DNA from: Nocardia terrae
GTDB lineage: Bacteria > Actinomycetota > Actinomycetes > Mycobacteriales > Mycobacteriaceae
Direction: 5' to 3'
Assembly: GCF_009760405.1 (NCBI RefSeq)
Contig: NZ_WRPP01000003.1
Coordinates: forward strand, 186,001-250,000
DNA: 64,000 nucleotides
Under the pieces are notes generated by a model. It worked only from the letters and a program-made list of their open reading frames with translations, did no database searches and was not told where the DNA came from. The position numbers were made by a program, and so were the translations under genes. Within the stretch, counting starts at the first letter, position 1. Each line of letters opens with the position of its first letter. Positions 27,101-35,283 of the stretch are shown piece by piece.

Positions 27101-27542
27101 CGTTTTCACGGCCGCGTCGCCGACCGCGCGGCACCAGGTGCGCTCCGGCGCGGGCCCTGGTGCCGATGGACAGCTCGGCTCCGAAGATGGTCGGCATGCC
27201 CCATTCCTTGGCCGCTTCCGAGAAGCGCACCACCCCGTAGAAGCCGTCGTGGTCGGTGAGCGCGAGCGCTTCCAATCCCAGCCGCACGGCCTCTTCCACG
27301 AGCTCTTCGGGCTGACTGGCCCCGTCGAGGAAGCTGTAAGCCGAATGCGTGTGCAACTCGGCGTACGGCACCGTGGGCCGCTCGACCCGCCCGAGCTCTC
27401 CCGCCTCGTATTTGTCCCGCTTGCGTGACCAGGCCGGACTGTCGCCTCCGTCACCGTCGAGCTGTTTGCGCGCCGGATCGGGTCGCCCGGACAGCACCCG
27501 TTCCATTTCCGCCCACGACGGCGGGCCGTTGTGCCAGCCCAC
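24186..27542 (-). CDS. dnaE2: Error-prone DNA polymerase III alpha subunit DnaE2
   Basis: C-family translesion polymerase of 1118 residues. The N-terminal PHP domain begins at AELHTHSAYSFLDGASQPEE. The polymerase palm contains the catalytic acidic run PDIDVDIESDRREEAI, and the C-terminus has an OB-type region (GGAVTHRQRPATAGGVTFLN). The start is GTG at 27542 with GGGAGG upstream, giving GWHNGPPSWAEMERVL, the usual DnaE2 opening. A LexA box lies 37 bases upstream. DnaE2 acts with ImuA' and ImuB, encoded 8 kb away in this window, in SOS mutagenesis. Confidence 0.95.
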   Translation of the reverse strand: MGWHNGPPSWAEMERVLSGRPDPARKQLDGDGGDSPAWSRKRDKYEAGELGRVERPTVPYAELHTHSAYSFLDGASQPEELVEEAVRLGLEALALTDHDGFYGVVRFSEAAKEWGMPTIFGAELSIGTRARAGAHLVPRGRRRGRENDSAALNSEPRTGTPDPAGPHLLVLARGQEGYRRLSREMAAAHMAAGEKGILRYDLDRLTEAAGGHWHILTGCRKGAVRQALQQGDAAAEAALRDLVERFGREHVSVELTHHGIPEDDERNARLIELADKVGLPVLATTGAHFAAPPQRRRAMALAAIRARSSLDDMAGWLAPTGGAHLRSGDEMARLFAACPRAVANAVALGRECAFDLSLIAPQLPPFDVPDGHDENSWLRELTFAGAARRYGSYAGNEAAYQQLEHELKVIAELNFPGYFLVVHDIVSFCHDNDILCQGRGSAANSAVCYAIGITNVDPVENQLLFERFLSPERDGPPDIDVDIESDRREEAIQHVYAKYGREYAAQVANVITYRGRSAVRDAARALGFSTGQQDAWSKQVSRWTGVAQEQHTEIPDDVLALAGELEGLPRHLGIHSGGMVICDRPIADVCPTEWARMADRSVLQWDKDDCAAAGLVKFDLLGLGMLSALHYMIDLVAEHKGQTIELHQLDLSDPAVYDMLCRADSVGVFQVESRAQMATLPRLKPRDFYDLVVEVALIRPGPIQGGSVHPYIRRRNGKEKVVYDHPALENSLKRTLGIPLFQEQLMQMAVDIAGFTAAESDQLRRAMGSKRSSEKMERLRARFYQGMKDLHGITGEVADRIYEKVYAFANFGFPESHSQSFASLVFYSAWFKLYHPAAFCAGLLRAQPMGFYSPQSLVADARRHGVAVHGPDINHSLAEATLEAKGMDIRMGLAAVRHIGTDLAEQIVAAREAGPYTSFLDLTGRVELSVPQAEALATAGALGSLGQTRRAALWAAGAAAGERPDRLPGTGAATAAPALPGMSALELAAADVWATGVSPGSYPTEFLRERLDALGVVPAARLLDIRDGARILVGGAVTHRQRPATAGGVTFLNLEDETGMVNVVCSVGLWARYRRLATTAPALLIRGRVQNAEGAVTIVAEHLQRMDLRIEGRSRDFR

Positions 27543-27578
27543 GACCCACCTCCCTGCCAATCCGACCGGTCTCGAGTA

Positions 27579-27594
27579 TCGAACATACATTCGA
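27579..27594. promoter_or_regulatory. LexA/SOS box upstream of dnaE2
   Basis: TCGAACATACATTCGA, one mismatch from the actinobacterial consensus TCGAAC-N4-GTTCGA. The first ten bases are identical to the box before imuA' (35218-35233). Confidence 0.85.
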
Positions 27595-27690
27595 AACCGA
27601 GTGGTCTCTACAGCGGCACGCCAAACGGTCGTGGCGCGCTAACTGACTCTGGAGTAAGTTCGAGGCAATTCCACATGCAAGGGAGCAGCG

Positions 27691-28677
27691 ATGACGGATC
27701 TCTCGGCCGATAAAAGCACCGGTTACCTGGCCCGACGACGCGCTCGGCGCGATCTGACCGGCAAGCATGTCGTCATCACGGGCGCGTCCTCCGGCATCGG
27801 CCGCTCGGCCGCGTTCGAGGTCGCCAAGAAGGGTGCGGTCGTCATCCTGCTGGCCCGCCGCGCCGACGAGTTGTCCACCGTGGTGGACGAGATCAATGCC
27901 GCGGGCGGCACCGCCTTCGGCTACCAGTGCGATGTCACCGATCAGGACTCCGTCGACAAGACCCTGAAGACCATTCTCGACACCCACGGCCACGTCGACA
28001 TGCTGGTCAACAATGCGGGGCGCTCCATCCGCCGCGCCGTGCACCGCTCCACCGACCGCATGCACGACTTCGAGCGCACCATGGCCGTCAACTACTTCGG
28101 CGCGGTGCGCATGACCCTGGGCCTGCTCCCCCAGATGCGCGAGCGCAAAGACGGTCACATCGTGAACATTTCGAGCGCCGGCGTCCAGGTCGCCACCCCG
28201 CGCTTCGCCGCCTACCTGGCCAGCAAGGCCGCCCTCGACAAGTTCGCCGAGGTGACCGCCGCCGAAATGCTCTCCAGCAACATCACTTTCACCACCATCC
28301 ACATGCCGCTGGTCCGCACCCCCATGATCACCCCCAGCGGCGACCAGGGCGCCGGCACCCAATCCCCCGAATGGGCCGCCGCCCTCATCGTCCGCGCCCT
28401 CACCGAGCGCCCCCGCCGCATCGACGTCCCCGTCGGCACCCTCGCCGAATACGGCCAGCTCTTCGCGCCCGCCATCAAGGAACGAGTCCTCCACCGCTAT
28501 TACCGCGCCCTCCCCGACTCCCCCGCCGCCAAGGGCGAAGCCGTCCCCGAGCCGGAACCCATCGACGCGGAAGTCCCTGTCCCCCACCGCCGTCGCCGCC
28601 CCGTTCCCCCGGCCGTCCGCGCCACCGGCACCGTCCTCCGCCGAGCCGCCCGCCTCGTCCCCGGCACCTACTGGTAA
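27691..28677 (+). CDS. SDR family oxidoreductase with basic C-terminal tail
   Basis: Short-chain dehydrogenase of 328 residues: cofactor loop TGASSGIG (about 29-36), NNAG, SSAG with the catalytic Ser, and YLASKAAL with Tyr and Lys. The N-terminal [14 protein letters not shown] and the Arg/Pro-rich tail (about 285-320) resemble mycobacterial SDRs related to acyl-CoA reductases. A GGGAGC site precedes the ATG. It is monocistronic and followed by a TTCG-loop hairpin. Substrate unknown. Confidence 0.85.
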   Translation: MTDLSADKSTGYLARRRARRDLTGKHVVITGASSGIGRSAAFEVAKKGAVVILLARRADELSTVVDEINAAGGTAFGYQCDVTDQDSVDKTLKTILDTHGHVDMLVNNAGRSIRRAVHRSTDRMHDFERTMAVNYFGAVRMTLGLLPQMRERKDGHIVNISSAGVQVATPRFAAYLASKAALDKFAEVTAAEMLSSNITFTTIHMPLVRTPMITPSGDQGAGTQSPEWAAALIVRALTERPRRIDVPVGTLAEYGQLFAPAIKERVLHRYYRALPDSPAAKGEAVPEPEPIDAEVPVPHRRRRPVPPAVRATGTVLRRAARLVPGTYW

Positions 28678-28983
28678 CCAACACCCCATGAGCATGCGTT
28701 TTCGAACGCAGCACGCCGAGAAGACCCGTACCCCGGTGCCTGATCGTCGCCGATGAGGTGAGGTGGCGGGGTGCTGCGCGGACCGGCAGTCGACTCGGTC
28801 ACGGCGGACCGGGGACCGTCCTCGCGCCGGGGCCCCAGTGGCGGTCGGATCGTGCTGTGGTGCGGTACCTTTCCGCGTGCCGGGCTGGAGCGTCGGTACG
28901 GGAGCTCGCTCTCGGGTATGAGGCGGGGATCATCCTCGCGCGGGAGGCGGACCGGGGTCGGGACGGGGCAGACTCGTTGGACC
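28678..28983. other. 306-bp gap before the histidine kinase
   Basis: Contains a TGCGTT-TTCG-AACGCA hairpin (28695-28710) that probably terminates the SDR transcript. The rest has no recognisable gene or RNA. An in-frame extension of the kinase through this gap is possible but has no domain similarity. Confidence 0.5.
28695..28710 (+). terminator. TTCG tetraloop hairpin after SDR gene
   Basis: Perfect 6-bp stem TGCGTT/AACGCA with a TTCG loop, 17 bases after the SDR stop. Confidence 0.5.
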
Positions 28984-30213
28984 ATGGACAGTCAAGTCGT
29001 CGCGGGAGGCCCGGCGGAAACGGGGTTTCGCCGCCGGGTGCCCTGGTTGGTGGGCTCGGTGCCCGGGTGGGTGGTCGATGCCGTTGTCACGGTGCTGGTG
29101 ACGGTCGCGACGGTCGCGCCGGAGGTCGGCGAGGGGCGACCGTGGTGGGTGGTCGGCGCGGGGTTGGTGGCGTCGGTGCCATTGCTGTGGCGGCGGCGGG
29201 CGCCGTTGGTGATCGGGGCGGTGGTCGGTACCGCGATCACCGTCCTGGCGTGCGCGCACGCGCTGCCCGCGTTGCCGTATGGAACCGTGGTGTGCGCGTA
29301 CACGATTGCGGCTTACTGCGATTCGAGGGCGCGGTGGGTGGCCGTCGGGGTGGGGGTGGCCGGGATCCTGATGTCGCTGGCGCTGCCCGATGAACCGGCC
29401 GAGGCCTATGCCTATGCGGCGCTGTCGTTTTCGACCGCCTGGACGCTGGGCACGGGGGTGCGGGCGCGGCACGTGCAGATCGAGTTGTTGCGGGAGCGGG
29501 CGCGGCGGCTGGAGGAGGAACGCGGGGCGGCGGTGGCGCGGGAGCGGGTTCGGATCGCGCGGGACGTGCACGACATCGTCACGCACGCACTGGGTTCGAT
29601 GATCGTGCAGGCCGAAACCGGGCCGCTGCTGACACGCAGTGCCCCCGGTCGCGCGGACGCGGTCTTCGCGGGTATCGCGGATACAGGCCGGGTGGCGGTG
29701 CGCGATCTGCGGCACAGTCTCGCGGTATTGCGCGACGGGTCGGCACAGGCGCGGCATCAGCCGGGCATCGCGGCCATCCCGGATCTGGTGGCGGGCGTGC
29801 GGCTCGGCGGGCTGAGTGCGGAGTTGGTCGAGAGTGGCAGGCGCGCAACGGTACCCGGCGAGGTGGACGTGACCGCGTATCGGGTGGTGCAGCAGGCGCT
29901 GGCGAACACCCTCGAGCACGCGCGGGCCGGGCAGGTGGAGGTGGTGCTGGACTGGGCGCAGGACCGGCTCACCGTGCGGATCGGTGACGACGGCATCCCC
30001 GTGGGCGACGACGCGGCCGTGACCGCCGGAAGCTTCCCGCGCACCGCCGCGATAGGTCCACTCCGGAGTTCCTCGGCGGCATCTGCCCGCTCCGGATCGG
30101 GTCTGACCGGTCTGCGCGCACGCGTGGAAGCCTGTGGCGGACAGCTGTTCGCGGGTCGCTCCGCATCCGGTTTCACCGTTCGTGCCGAACTACCTCTCAC
30201 CCGGGAGGATTGA
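28984..30213 (+). CDS. Two-component sensor histidine kinase (NarL-partner type)
   Basis: Membrane kinase of 409 residues. The N-terminal 150 residues hold several hydrophobic helices, then a coiled segment ELLRERARRLEEERGAAV leads to the HisKA_3 box RVRIARDVHDIVTHALG with the phosphorylated His. The ATPase domain ends in GSGLTGLRARVEACGG. ATG 28984 is chosen because the preceding codons are poor protein; no good ribosome-binding site is visible. The response regulator starts four bases after its stop. The signal is unknown. Confidence 0.88.
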   Translation: MDSQVVAGGPAETGFRRRVPWLVGSVPGWVVDAVVTVLVTVATVAPEVGEGRPWWVVGAGLVASVPLLWRRRAPLVIGAVVGTAITVLACAHALPALPYGTVVCAYTIAAYCDSRARWVAVGVGVAGILMSLALPDEPAEAYAYAALSFSTAWTLGTGVRARHVQIELLRERARRLEEERGAAVARERVRIARDVHDIVTHALGSMIVQAETGPLLTRSAPGRADAVFAGIADTGRVAVRDLRHSLAVLRDGSAQARHQPGIAAIPDLVAGVRLGGLSAELVESGRRATVPGEVDVTAYRVVQQALANTLEHARAGQVEVVLDWAQDRLTVRIGDDGIPVGDDAAVTAGSFPRTAAIGPLRSSSAASARSGSGLTGLRARVEACGGQLFAGRSASGFTVRAELPLTRED

Positions 30214-30216
30214 GCC

Positions 30217-30873
30217 GTGCGCGTGCTCGTCGTCGATGATCAGGACCTGTTCCGGAGCGGGTTCGCCCTGATCCTGTCGGCGGAGCCCGACATCACCGTG
30301 GTGGGTGAGGCCGCCGACGGGCTCGACGCCGTCGCGAAGGCCGAAGAGCTGGCCCCGGATGTGGTGGTGATGGATATCCGGATGCCACGGCTGGACGGTG
30401 TAGAGGCCACCGCGCGCATCTGTGCGCGCACCGATGCGAAGGTGCTGGTGCTGACCATGTTCGACGCGGACGAGTACGTCTATGCCGCCTTGCGTGCCGG
30501 GGCCAGTGGATTCCTGTTGAAGGACGCCAGGCGTGAGGAGCTCGTCGCCGCGGTGCGCGTGGTCGCCGCAGGTGAGGCGCTGCTGGCCCCCGCGGTCACC
30601 CGGCGGGTCATCGAGCAGCTCTCCGGGCATGGGTGGGTGCGGCCGGAGTTGGCGAATCGCCTGTCGGAGTTGACCGATCGCGAGCGCCTCACCCTGCGGG
30701 AATTGGCGCGCGGGCAGTCCAACGCCGAGATCGCGCGGGCATTGACGGTCACCGAGCACACGGTGAAAACCCATGTGAGCGCCGTGCTCTCGAAGCTGAG
30801 CCTGCGGGATCGCGTGCAGGCCGTGGTGTTCGCCTACGAGGCCGGGCTGGTCGTGCCGGGCCGCGACGGCTGA
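30217..30873 (+). CDS. LuxR/NarL-type response regulator
   Basis: 218 residues. The receiver domain has VVDDQDLF acidic residues, phospho-acceptor Asp in VVMDIRMPRLDG and Lys in FLLKDARREEL. The C-terminal LuxR helix-turn-helix is LTDRERLTLRELARGQSNAEIA to TVKTHVSAVLSKL. The start is GTG 30217 with GGGAGG upstream. It pairs with the kinase just upstream. Confidence 0.93.
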   Translation: MRVLVVDDQDLFRSGFALILSAEPDITVVGEAADGLDAVAKAEELAPDVVVMDIRMPRLDGVEATARICARTDAKVLVLTMFDADEYVYAALRAGASGFLLKDARREELVAAVRVVAAGEALLAPAVTRRVIEQLSGHGWVRPELANRLSELTDRERLTLRELARGQSNAEIARALTVTEHTVKTHVSAVLSKLSLRDRVQAVVFAYEAGLVVPGRDG

Positions 30874-30950
30874 GCTCGCTCGCGGGAGCGAGGCGCGCTT
30901 CGCTCTCGTCGGCGATGTGCGCGCGGACCACCCGGACCAGCATCGATGGG

Positions 30951-32417
30951 GTGACAATCAAAACCCGCGCCGAAAGCCCCCCGCGGACTTTCCGGCCCGC
31001 GAACGCCCTCCCGGCGGCCGCCGCGACGGCCGTCTCCGCGCTGCTGTGGAAGTTCGGCACCGGCATGCATCCCTGGCCCGTACTCGCCGCTCTCGCACCG
31101 CTTCCCGTACTGCTGATCGCCACCCGGGTCTCCGCCCGGACGGCCTTCGCCGCCGCTTTCGTGTCCTGGTTCGTCGGCGCGATCCCCTACCTGCGCTACT
31201 TCCTCGCCACCGTCGAGCAGCCGCCCCTGTCGTCGATCATCCTGTTGACGGGAACCGCGGCGGTCTACGCCGGTCTGATCCTGTTGACCCGGGCGTTGAT
31301 CCGCTCCGGCCGCCCCGGCGCGGCGATCCTCACCCTGCCCTCGGGCTGGGTCGTCATGGAGTATCTGATCTCCGTGGGCGGTCCGTTCGGGGCGTGGTGG
31401 AGCCTGGCCTACACCCAGTCGGAGGTGCTGCCGATGATCCAGGTCGCGGCGCTGACGGGGTGGCTGGGTCTCTCATTTCTCATCATGCTGATACCGGTGG
31501 CCCTCGCGGCGCTGTTCGACACCGCGACGCCGACCCGCACTCGAATCCGCTGCGCGGCAGCCGGACTCATAACGGTGATCGCGGCATTCGGGTACGGCTT
31601 CTGGCAGTTGTCGAATTCCCCGGGTGCCACGGTGCCGGTGGGCCTGGTCGCCGTCTCGCAGCCCGAGGACTATGTCCCGGTAGATTCGCCCGACGGCCGG
31701 GACATGATCACCCGGGTGGCGGCCGAGGTGGATCGGCTCGCCGATCGCGGGGCGAAGGCCGTCGTGCTACCCGAGAAGTCCTGGCGCGCCACCGAATCCA
31801 GCCTGCCCACGCTGGCCGCCCCGCTCACCGAGCTGGCGACCCGCCGCAATGTGCACATCATCGCGGGCGTGCTCCTCACCCGCGGCGACGCCACCGTGAA
31901 CGCCGCCATCGACTACCCCTCCGGCGTCGTCTACGAAAAGCACTACCTGGTCCCGGGTCTGGAGTCGGACCTGCGCCCCGGCACCTCCTGGACGCAGGTC
32001 CCCGGCACCACCTGGTCCCTGGCCGTCTGCTTCGACCTCGACCGCCCCGCCCTGGTCCGCGCCAACCGCGCCCGCGGCGCGACCCTGCTCCTGGTCCCGG
32101 CCCTGGACTTCCGCGAGGACCGCTGGCTGCACAGCCGCATGGCCGTCCTGCGCGGCGTCGAGTCCGGTATCGGCGTGGCCCGCGCCCCCCAACTGGGCCA
32201 GCTCGTAGCCAGCGACGCCCACGGCCGCCTCCTCGCCACCGCCGACACCGACATCACCGTCACCCGCTCCGTCCTCGCCGACATCCCCCAGCCCACCGCC
32301 GAAACCCTCTACGCCCGCTTCGGCGACTGGTTCGCGGCCTTGTCCGCCCTCCTGTTCACCATCGCCCTCACGGCCGCGATCGGCGGGTATCGCGCGGGAA
32401 AAGGGTTGCCCACCTGA
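30951..32417 (+). CDS. Apolipoprotein N-acyltransferase-like protein (Lnt)
   Basis: Membrane nitrilase-superfamily enzyme of 488 residues expected to N-acylate lipoproteins. The N-terminal half has about six to seven helices; the C-terminal nitrilase domain shows the Glu-Lys-Cys triad in VVLPEKSW, YEKHYLVPG and AVCFDLDRP; a last helix follows. GTG 30951 is preferred; ATG 30915 is possible. Mycobacteria carry comparable Lnt proteins. The 3' end overlaps the convergent AspRS gene by 50 bases. Confidence 0.85.
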   Translation: MTIKTRAESPPRTFRPANALPAAAATAVSALLWKFGTGMHPWPVLAALAPLPVLLIATRVSARTAFAAAFVSWFVGAIPYLRYFLATVEQPPLSSIILLTGTAAVYAGLILLTRALIRSGRPGAAILTLPSGWVVMEYLISVGGPFGAWWSLAYTQSEVLPMIQVAALTGWLGLSFLIMLIPVALAALFDTATPTRTRIRCAAAGLITVIAAFGYGFWQLSNSPGATVPVGLVAVSQPEDYVPVDSPDGRDMITRVAAEVDRLADRGAKAVVLPEKSWRATESSLPTLAAPLTELATRRNVHIIAGVLLTRGDATVNAAIDYPSGVVYEKHYLVPGLESDLRPGTSWTQVPGTTWSLAVCFDLDRPALVRANRARGATLLLVPALDFREDRWLHSRMAVLRGVESGIGVARAPQLGQLVASDAHGRLLATADTDITVTRSVLADIPQPTAETLYARFGDWFAALSALLFTIALTAAIGGYRAGKGLPT

Positions 32418-33657
32418 TGTTGTCGGACTCCAGCAGCCGGGACACCCACCGCTCCAACCCGATCGCGAACCCGCCGTGCGGCGGCATACCGTGGCTCATG
32501 GCCTCCAGATACGCCGGGTATCGAGCCGGGTCGTCGCCGCGCGCGGTGAGGGCGGCCAGATAATCGGCGTGCTCGTGCAGCCGCTGGCCGCCGGTGACCA
32601 GTTCCAGTCCCCGGAACAGCAGGTCGAAGGAGTTGGTCCAGCGTGGATCGCCGGGCTGCGGATGGGTGTAGAAGGGCCGCTTGACGGCGGGATATCCCTC
32701 GACGGCGAGGAAGTCGGACCCGTACCGCTCCAACGCCCACTTGCCCAGCAGCCGTTCGTGTTCGGGGGCCAGGTCGGGTTCGTCCGCCGCCGCGCCGGCC
32801 AGCTCGAGCGCCTCGGCGAAATGGATCACCGGAATCCGCTCGGGCACGGTCGGCAACGCGAGCCCCAGCCCTTCGACCGCGCCGGCCGCGGTGGCGCGAA
32901 CCCCGTCGACCATGGCGGCGAGCGTGTCCCGCAGCACCGCGAGCACATCCCGGTGGCTGTCGATGAATCCGAATTCCACGTCCAGCGAGACGTATTGGGA
33001 CAGATGCCGGGTGGTGTCGTGCGGTTCGGCCCGGAAGACCGGGCCCACCTCGTACACGCGCTCGAACACTCCGGTGAGCATCTGCTTGTAGAGCTGCGGT
33101 GATTGCGCGAGGTAGGCGGTGTCCCCGAAGTAGTCCAGCGCGAACACGTTCGCGCCCGACTCGGTGGAACCGTCGACGATCTTGGGCGTCGTCACCTCGG
33201 TGAACCCGGCCGCGTCCAGATGCCGCCGGAACCCCGCCATCGAAGCCGCCGCGATCTTCCATACCGCCTGCCGGGCGGGATGCCGCCAGGTCAGCGCCGC
33301 GTGGTCGAGCACGGTGGGCAGCGTGGAGTTCAGGGCCGGACGCCACAGTTCGACCGGCAGCGGCAGGGCCGGCGCGCTCAACGCCCGGAATTCCGGCTCG
33401 ACCACCTCCACCCCGCCCGGGGCCTTCGCATTGGCGATCGGCTTCCCGATCACCCGCACCACCGTCTCCTCGGGCAGCCCCGCGACCTGTTCTCGCACAA
33501 CCGGATCCGTCACCACGATCTGCGCCGGCCCGGAGCGGTCCCGCAGCACGACGAATACGACGGTGGCCAATTGGCGTCGCCGGTGTATCCAGCCTTCGAG
33601 AGTCACCCGCTCGGCGGGATCGGCCTCGGGCAGAGCCGAACAAAGGGTGCGTGCCAT
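32368..33657 (-). CDS. Archaeal-type aspartate-tRNA ligase (second AspRS, likely non-discriminating)
   Basis: Class II synthetase of 429 residues charging tRNA-Asp or tRNA-Asn. An OB-fold anticodon domain (VTLEGWIHRRRQLATVVFVV) is followed by QSPQLYKQML, motif 2 FRAEPHDTTRHLSQY and motif 3 GFAIGLERWV. It lacks the GAD insertion and the roughly 590-residue length of bacterial AspS, so it belongs to the archaeal/eukaryotic form. Bacteria carrying this form usually also have a standard AspS, not visible here. The start ATG 33657 follows AGGAGGTGA, which a T-box leader can sequester. Confidence 0.92.
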   Translation of the reverse strand: MARTLCSALPEADPAERVTLEGWIHRRRQLATVVFVVLRDRSGPAQIVVTDPVVREQVAGLPEETVVRVIGKPIANAKAPGGVEVVEPEFRALSAPALPLPVELWRPALNSTLPTVLDHAALTWRHPARQAVWKIAAASMAGFRRHLDAAGFTEVTTPKIVDGSTESGANVFALDYFGDTAYLAQSPQLYKQMLTGVFERVYEVGPVFRAEPHDTTRHLSQYVSLDVEFGFIDSHRDVLAVLRDTLAAMVDGVRATAAGAVEGLGLALPTVPERIPVIHFAEALELAGAAADEPDLAPEHERLLGKWALERYGSDFLAVEGYPAVKRPFYTHPQPGDPRWTNSFDLLFRGLELVTGGQRLHEHADYLAALTARGDDPARYPAYLEAMSHGMPPHGGFAIGLERWVSRLLESDNIRWATLFPRDTRRSRP

Positions 33658-33817
33658 CGCATTTCACCTCCTGGTAGTCATCCCCGGGAGGTGTGGGCGA
33701 TCGGGTATGTCGCGGTGCCACCACACCTTCACGGCCGAAGCCCGGCCGCCTCAGATCGGTCGTTTCCACGGTGACCAACCGCCGCGGCTCGGAGTTCGTC
33801 ACGCTCGTCGGCGCCGC
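33658..33817 (-). promoter_or_regulatory. Translational T-box riboswitch in the AspRS leader
   Basis: On the minus strand the T-box sequence GGTGGCACCGCGA is RC of 33710-33722. The antisequestrator is exact: helix A1 pairs 33721-33727 with 33690-33696 (7 bp), the 7-base bulge TGGCACC is 33714-33720, and helix A2 pairs 33710-33713 with 33697-33700. The competing sequestrator pairs CACCTCC (33687-33693) with the ribosome-binding site GGAGGTG (33665-33671). TGGC pairs with an acceptor end whose discriminator is G, as in tRNA-Asp and tRNA-Asn. A 6-bp CGGCCG stem and a short stem I with GAC/AAC triplets lie 5'. The 5' end is estimated. Confidence 0.85.
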
Positions 33818-33889
33818 ACCCCGATGCTATCCAGCTCACCGGGCACAACGCCCGTGATTTTCGCGCGCCGAACCTGGCAGGATCACGGC

Positions 33890-35155
33890 ATGACCGAGGT
33901 CGACCAATCGAATCCCCTGCTCGCACAACCCGAGTTGTGGGCCGCGTCCTTTCTCGACGAGGCCGCCGAGGAGATGCCCGGCAACGACGACGACCGGGAG
34001 GAGGAGTACGACGAGCTCGAGGCGGAGTACGACCTGGGCGAGGGTTACGAATTCCGGGTCGGTGCGGGGTCTTACGGCGCGGCGCTGAGCCTGGTCCACC
34101 CGGATGCCGAGCGACCCGTCGAGCTGGGCTGGGACGATCTGGCGTGCTGGCATCCGCACGCCCTGCGCTGGTCCGAGGTCGACCTGATCTGCCGGGCCGC
34201 CGCGCTGGCCGATCCCGATGCGCCCTATCCCGGTCCGCATCTGATCATGCTCGGCCGCTTCGCGCCGATCTGCACCGACGACGACGCGCGGATCGCGATC
34301 CCGCTGCTGCGTGAGGCTTTCGACGCCGTGCCCGGCCTGGACGCCTATCAACGCCGCGCCTATTCCTCGCACGCCGATATCCGGCCCTGGGGCGCGGACT
34401 GGTTCCGGGACGACGAAACCGGTTGGTGGTATCCCGATTACGTCGAGCCGGCGGACAATCCCTACCGGGGTGACCCGAACTACCTGGACGGCGAACTGTA
34501 TTCGATGCGGTATCCGGACAACGACGAATTCCCTTTCGCCGCATTGGATGCCGCGCTCGATCTGGCGCGGTCCTACTGCGCGTCGATGCTCGAGGAGCCC
34601 TGGTCGACCCGCCCCGAGGTCGAGGCGGCCGCCGAGACCTTCGCGGCCGACCCGACCGCGGCGCACCGGGCGGCGCTGCACACCGCGCTGCACACCGCGG
34701 GCTGCGACGCGGATTCGGTCCTGGAAGCACTGGACCCCGATGCCGGGGAACTCCGTGCCCTGATCATGACCGAGCTCCTCCTCGGCCTCGAACCGCACAC
34801 CCTGCCGCACAATCGTTCCGGCGACGCGCCCCCGCCACCCCAGCGGTTCCACGCTCACGTGTCCCTGCCCGTCGCCTCCGCCGAAGCCCCGCGCGAAGGC
34901 CCGGCCTCGGACCTGAAACCGCACCTCAATGCCGCCCTGCGGGCCGCCGGGGTGGGATCCACCAAGAACGGACCCGCCCGCCTGGGCCGATCGGACGGCA
35001 CCTGGGTCGACGATCTCCCGCTGATCGTGATCGACGATTGGCGCAGGGCGGTCGAGGTGATCCGCGAGGTCCTGCGCACCGCGGAAATCCCGGCGGGCAG
35101 CAGCATCGAGGTGACCCACGACGGCGAAACCGAGGTGTTCCCCCTCGACGGCTGA
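33890..35155 (+). CDS. Acidic hypothetical protein
   Basis: 421 residues from ATG 33890, rich in Asp and Glu (NDDDREEEYDELEAEYDLGEG near the start), with many Trp and Tyr (RPWGADWFRDDETGWWYPDY). No signal peptide or membrane helix is seen and no family was recognised. The C-terminal 60 residues (DLPLIVIDDWRRAVEVIREVLR) look like a small alpha/beta domain. It is divergent from the T-box-controlled synthetase. Base use is like its neighbours. Confidence 0.75.
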   Translation: MTEVDQSNPLLAQPELWAASFLDEAAEEMPGNDDDREEEYDELEAEYDLGEGYEFRVGAGSYGAALSLVHPDAERPVELGWDDLACWHPHALRWSEVDLICRAAALADPDAPYPGPHLIMLGRFAPICTDDDARIAIPLLREAFDAVPGLDAYQRRAYSSHADIRPWGADWFRDDETGWWYPDYVEPADNPYRGDPNYLDGELYSMRYPDNDEFPFAALDAALDLARSYCASMLEEPWSTRPEVEAAAETFAADPTAAHRAALHTALHTAGCDADSVLEALDPDAGELRALIMTELLLGLEPHTLPHNRSGDAPPPPQRFHAHVSLPVASAEAPREGPASDLKPHLNAALRAAGVGSTKNGPARLGRSDGTWVDDLPLIVIDDWRRAVEVIREVLRTAEIPAGSSIEVTHDGETEVFPLDG

Positions 35156-35217
35156 CCGGTGGGCGCGGACACACGGCTCTTGACGCGTCCTGCTACTCGA
35201 GTTCTACTGTGCAGTGA

Positions 35218-35233
35218 TCGAACATACTTTCGA
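35218..35233. promoter_or_regulatory. LexA/SOS box upstream of imuA'
   Basis: TCGAACATACTTTCGA, 50 bases before the imuA' ATG, close to the TCGAAC-N4-GTTCGA consensus and sharing its first ten bases with the dnaE2 box. Confidence 0.83.
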
Positions 35234-35283
35234 TTATGTCAGGTAGCTGAGTCGGTGCCGGATCTCGAGGAGGTGGTCGATAG

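Noticed and set aside
24747-27428. 893-codon plus-strand frame inside dnaE2
   Set aside because: Antisense shadow of dnaE2 with His/Arg/Val-rich low-complexity protein and no recognisable motif.
28771-28983. N-terminal extension of the histidine kinase
   Set aside because: The extra 71 residues are Arg/Gly/Ser-rich with no helix or domain.
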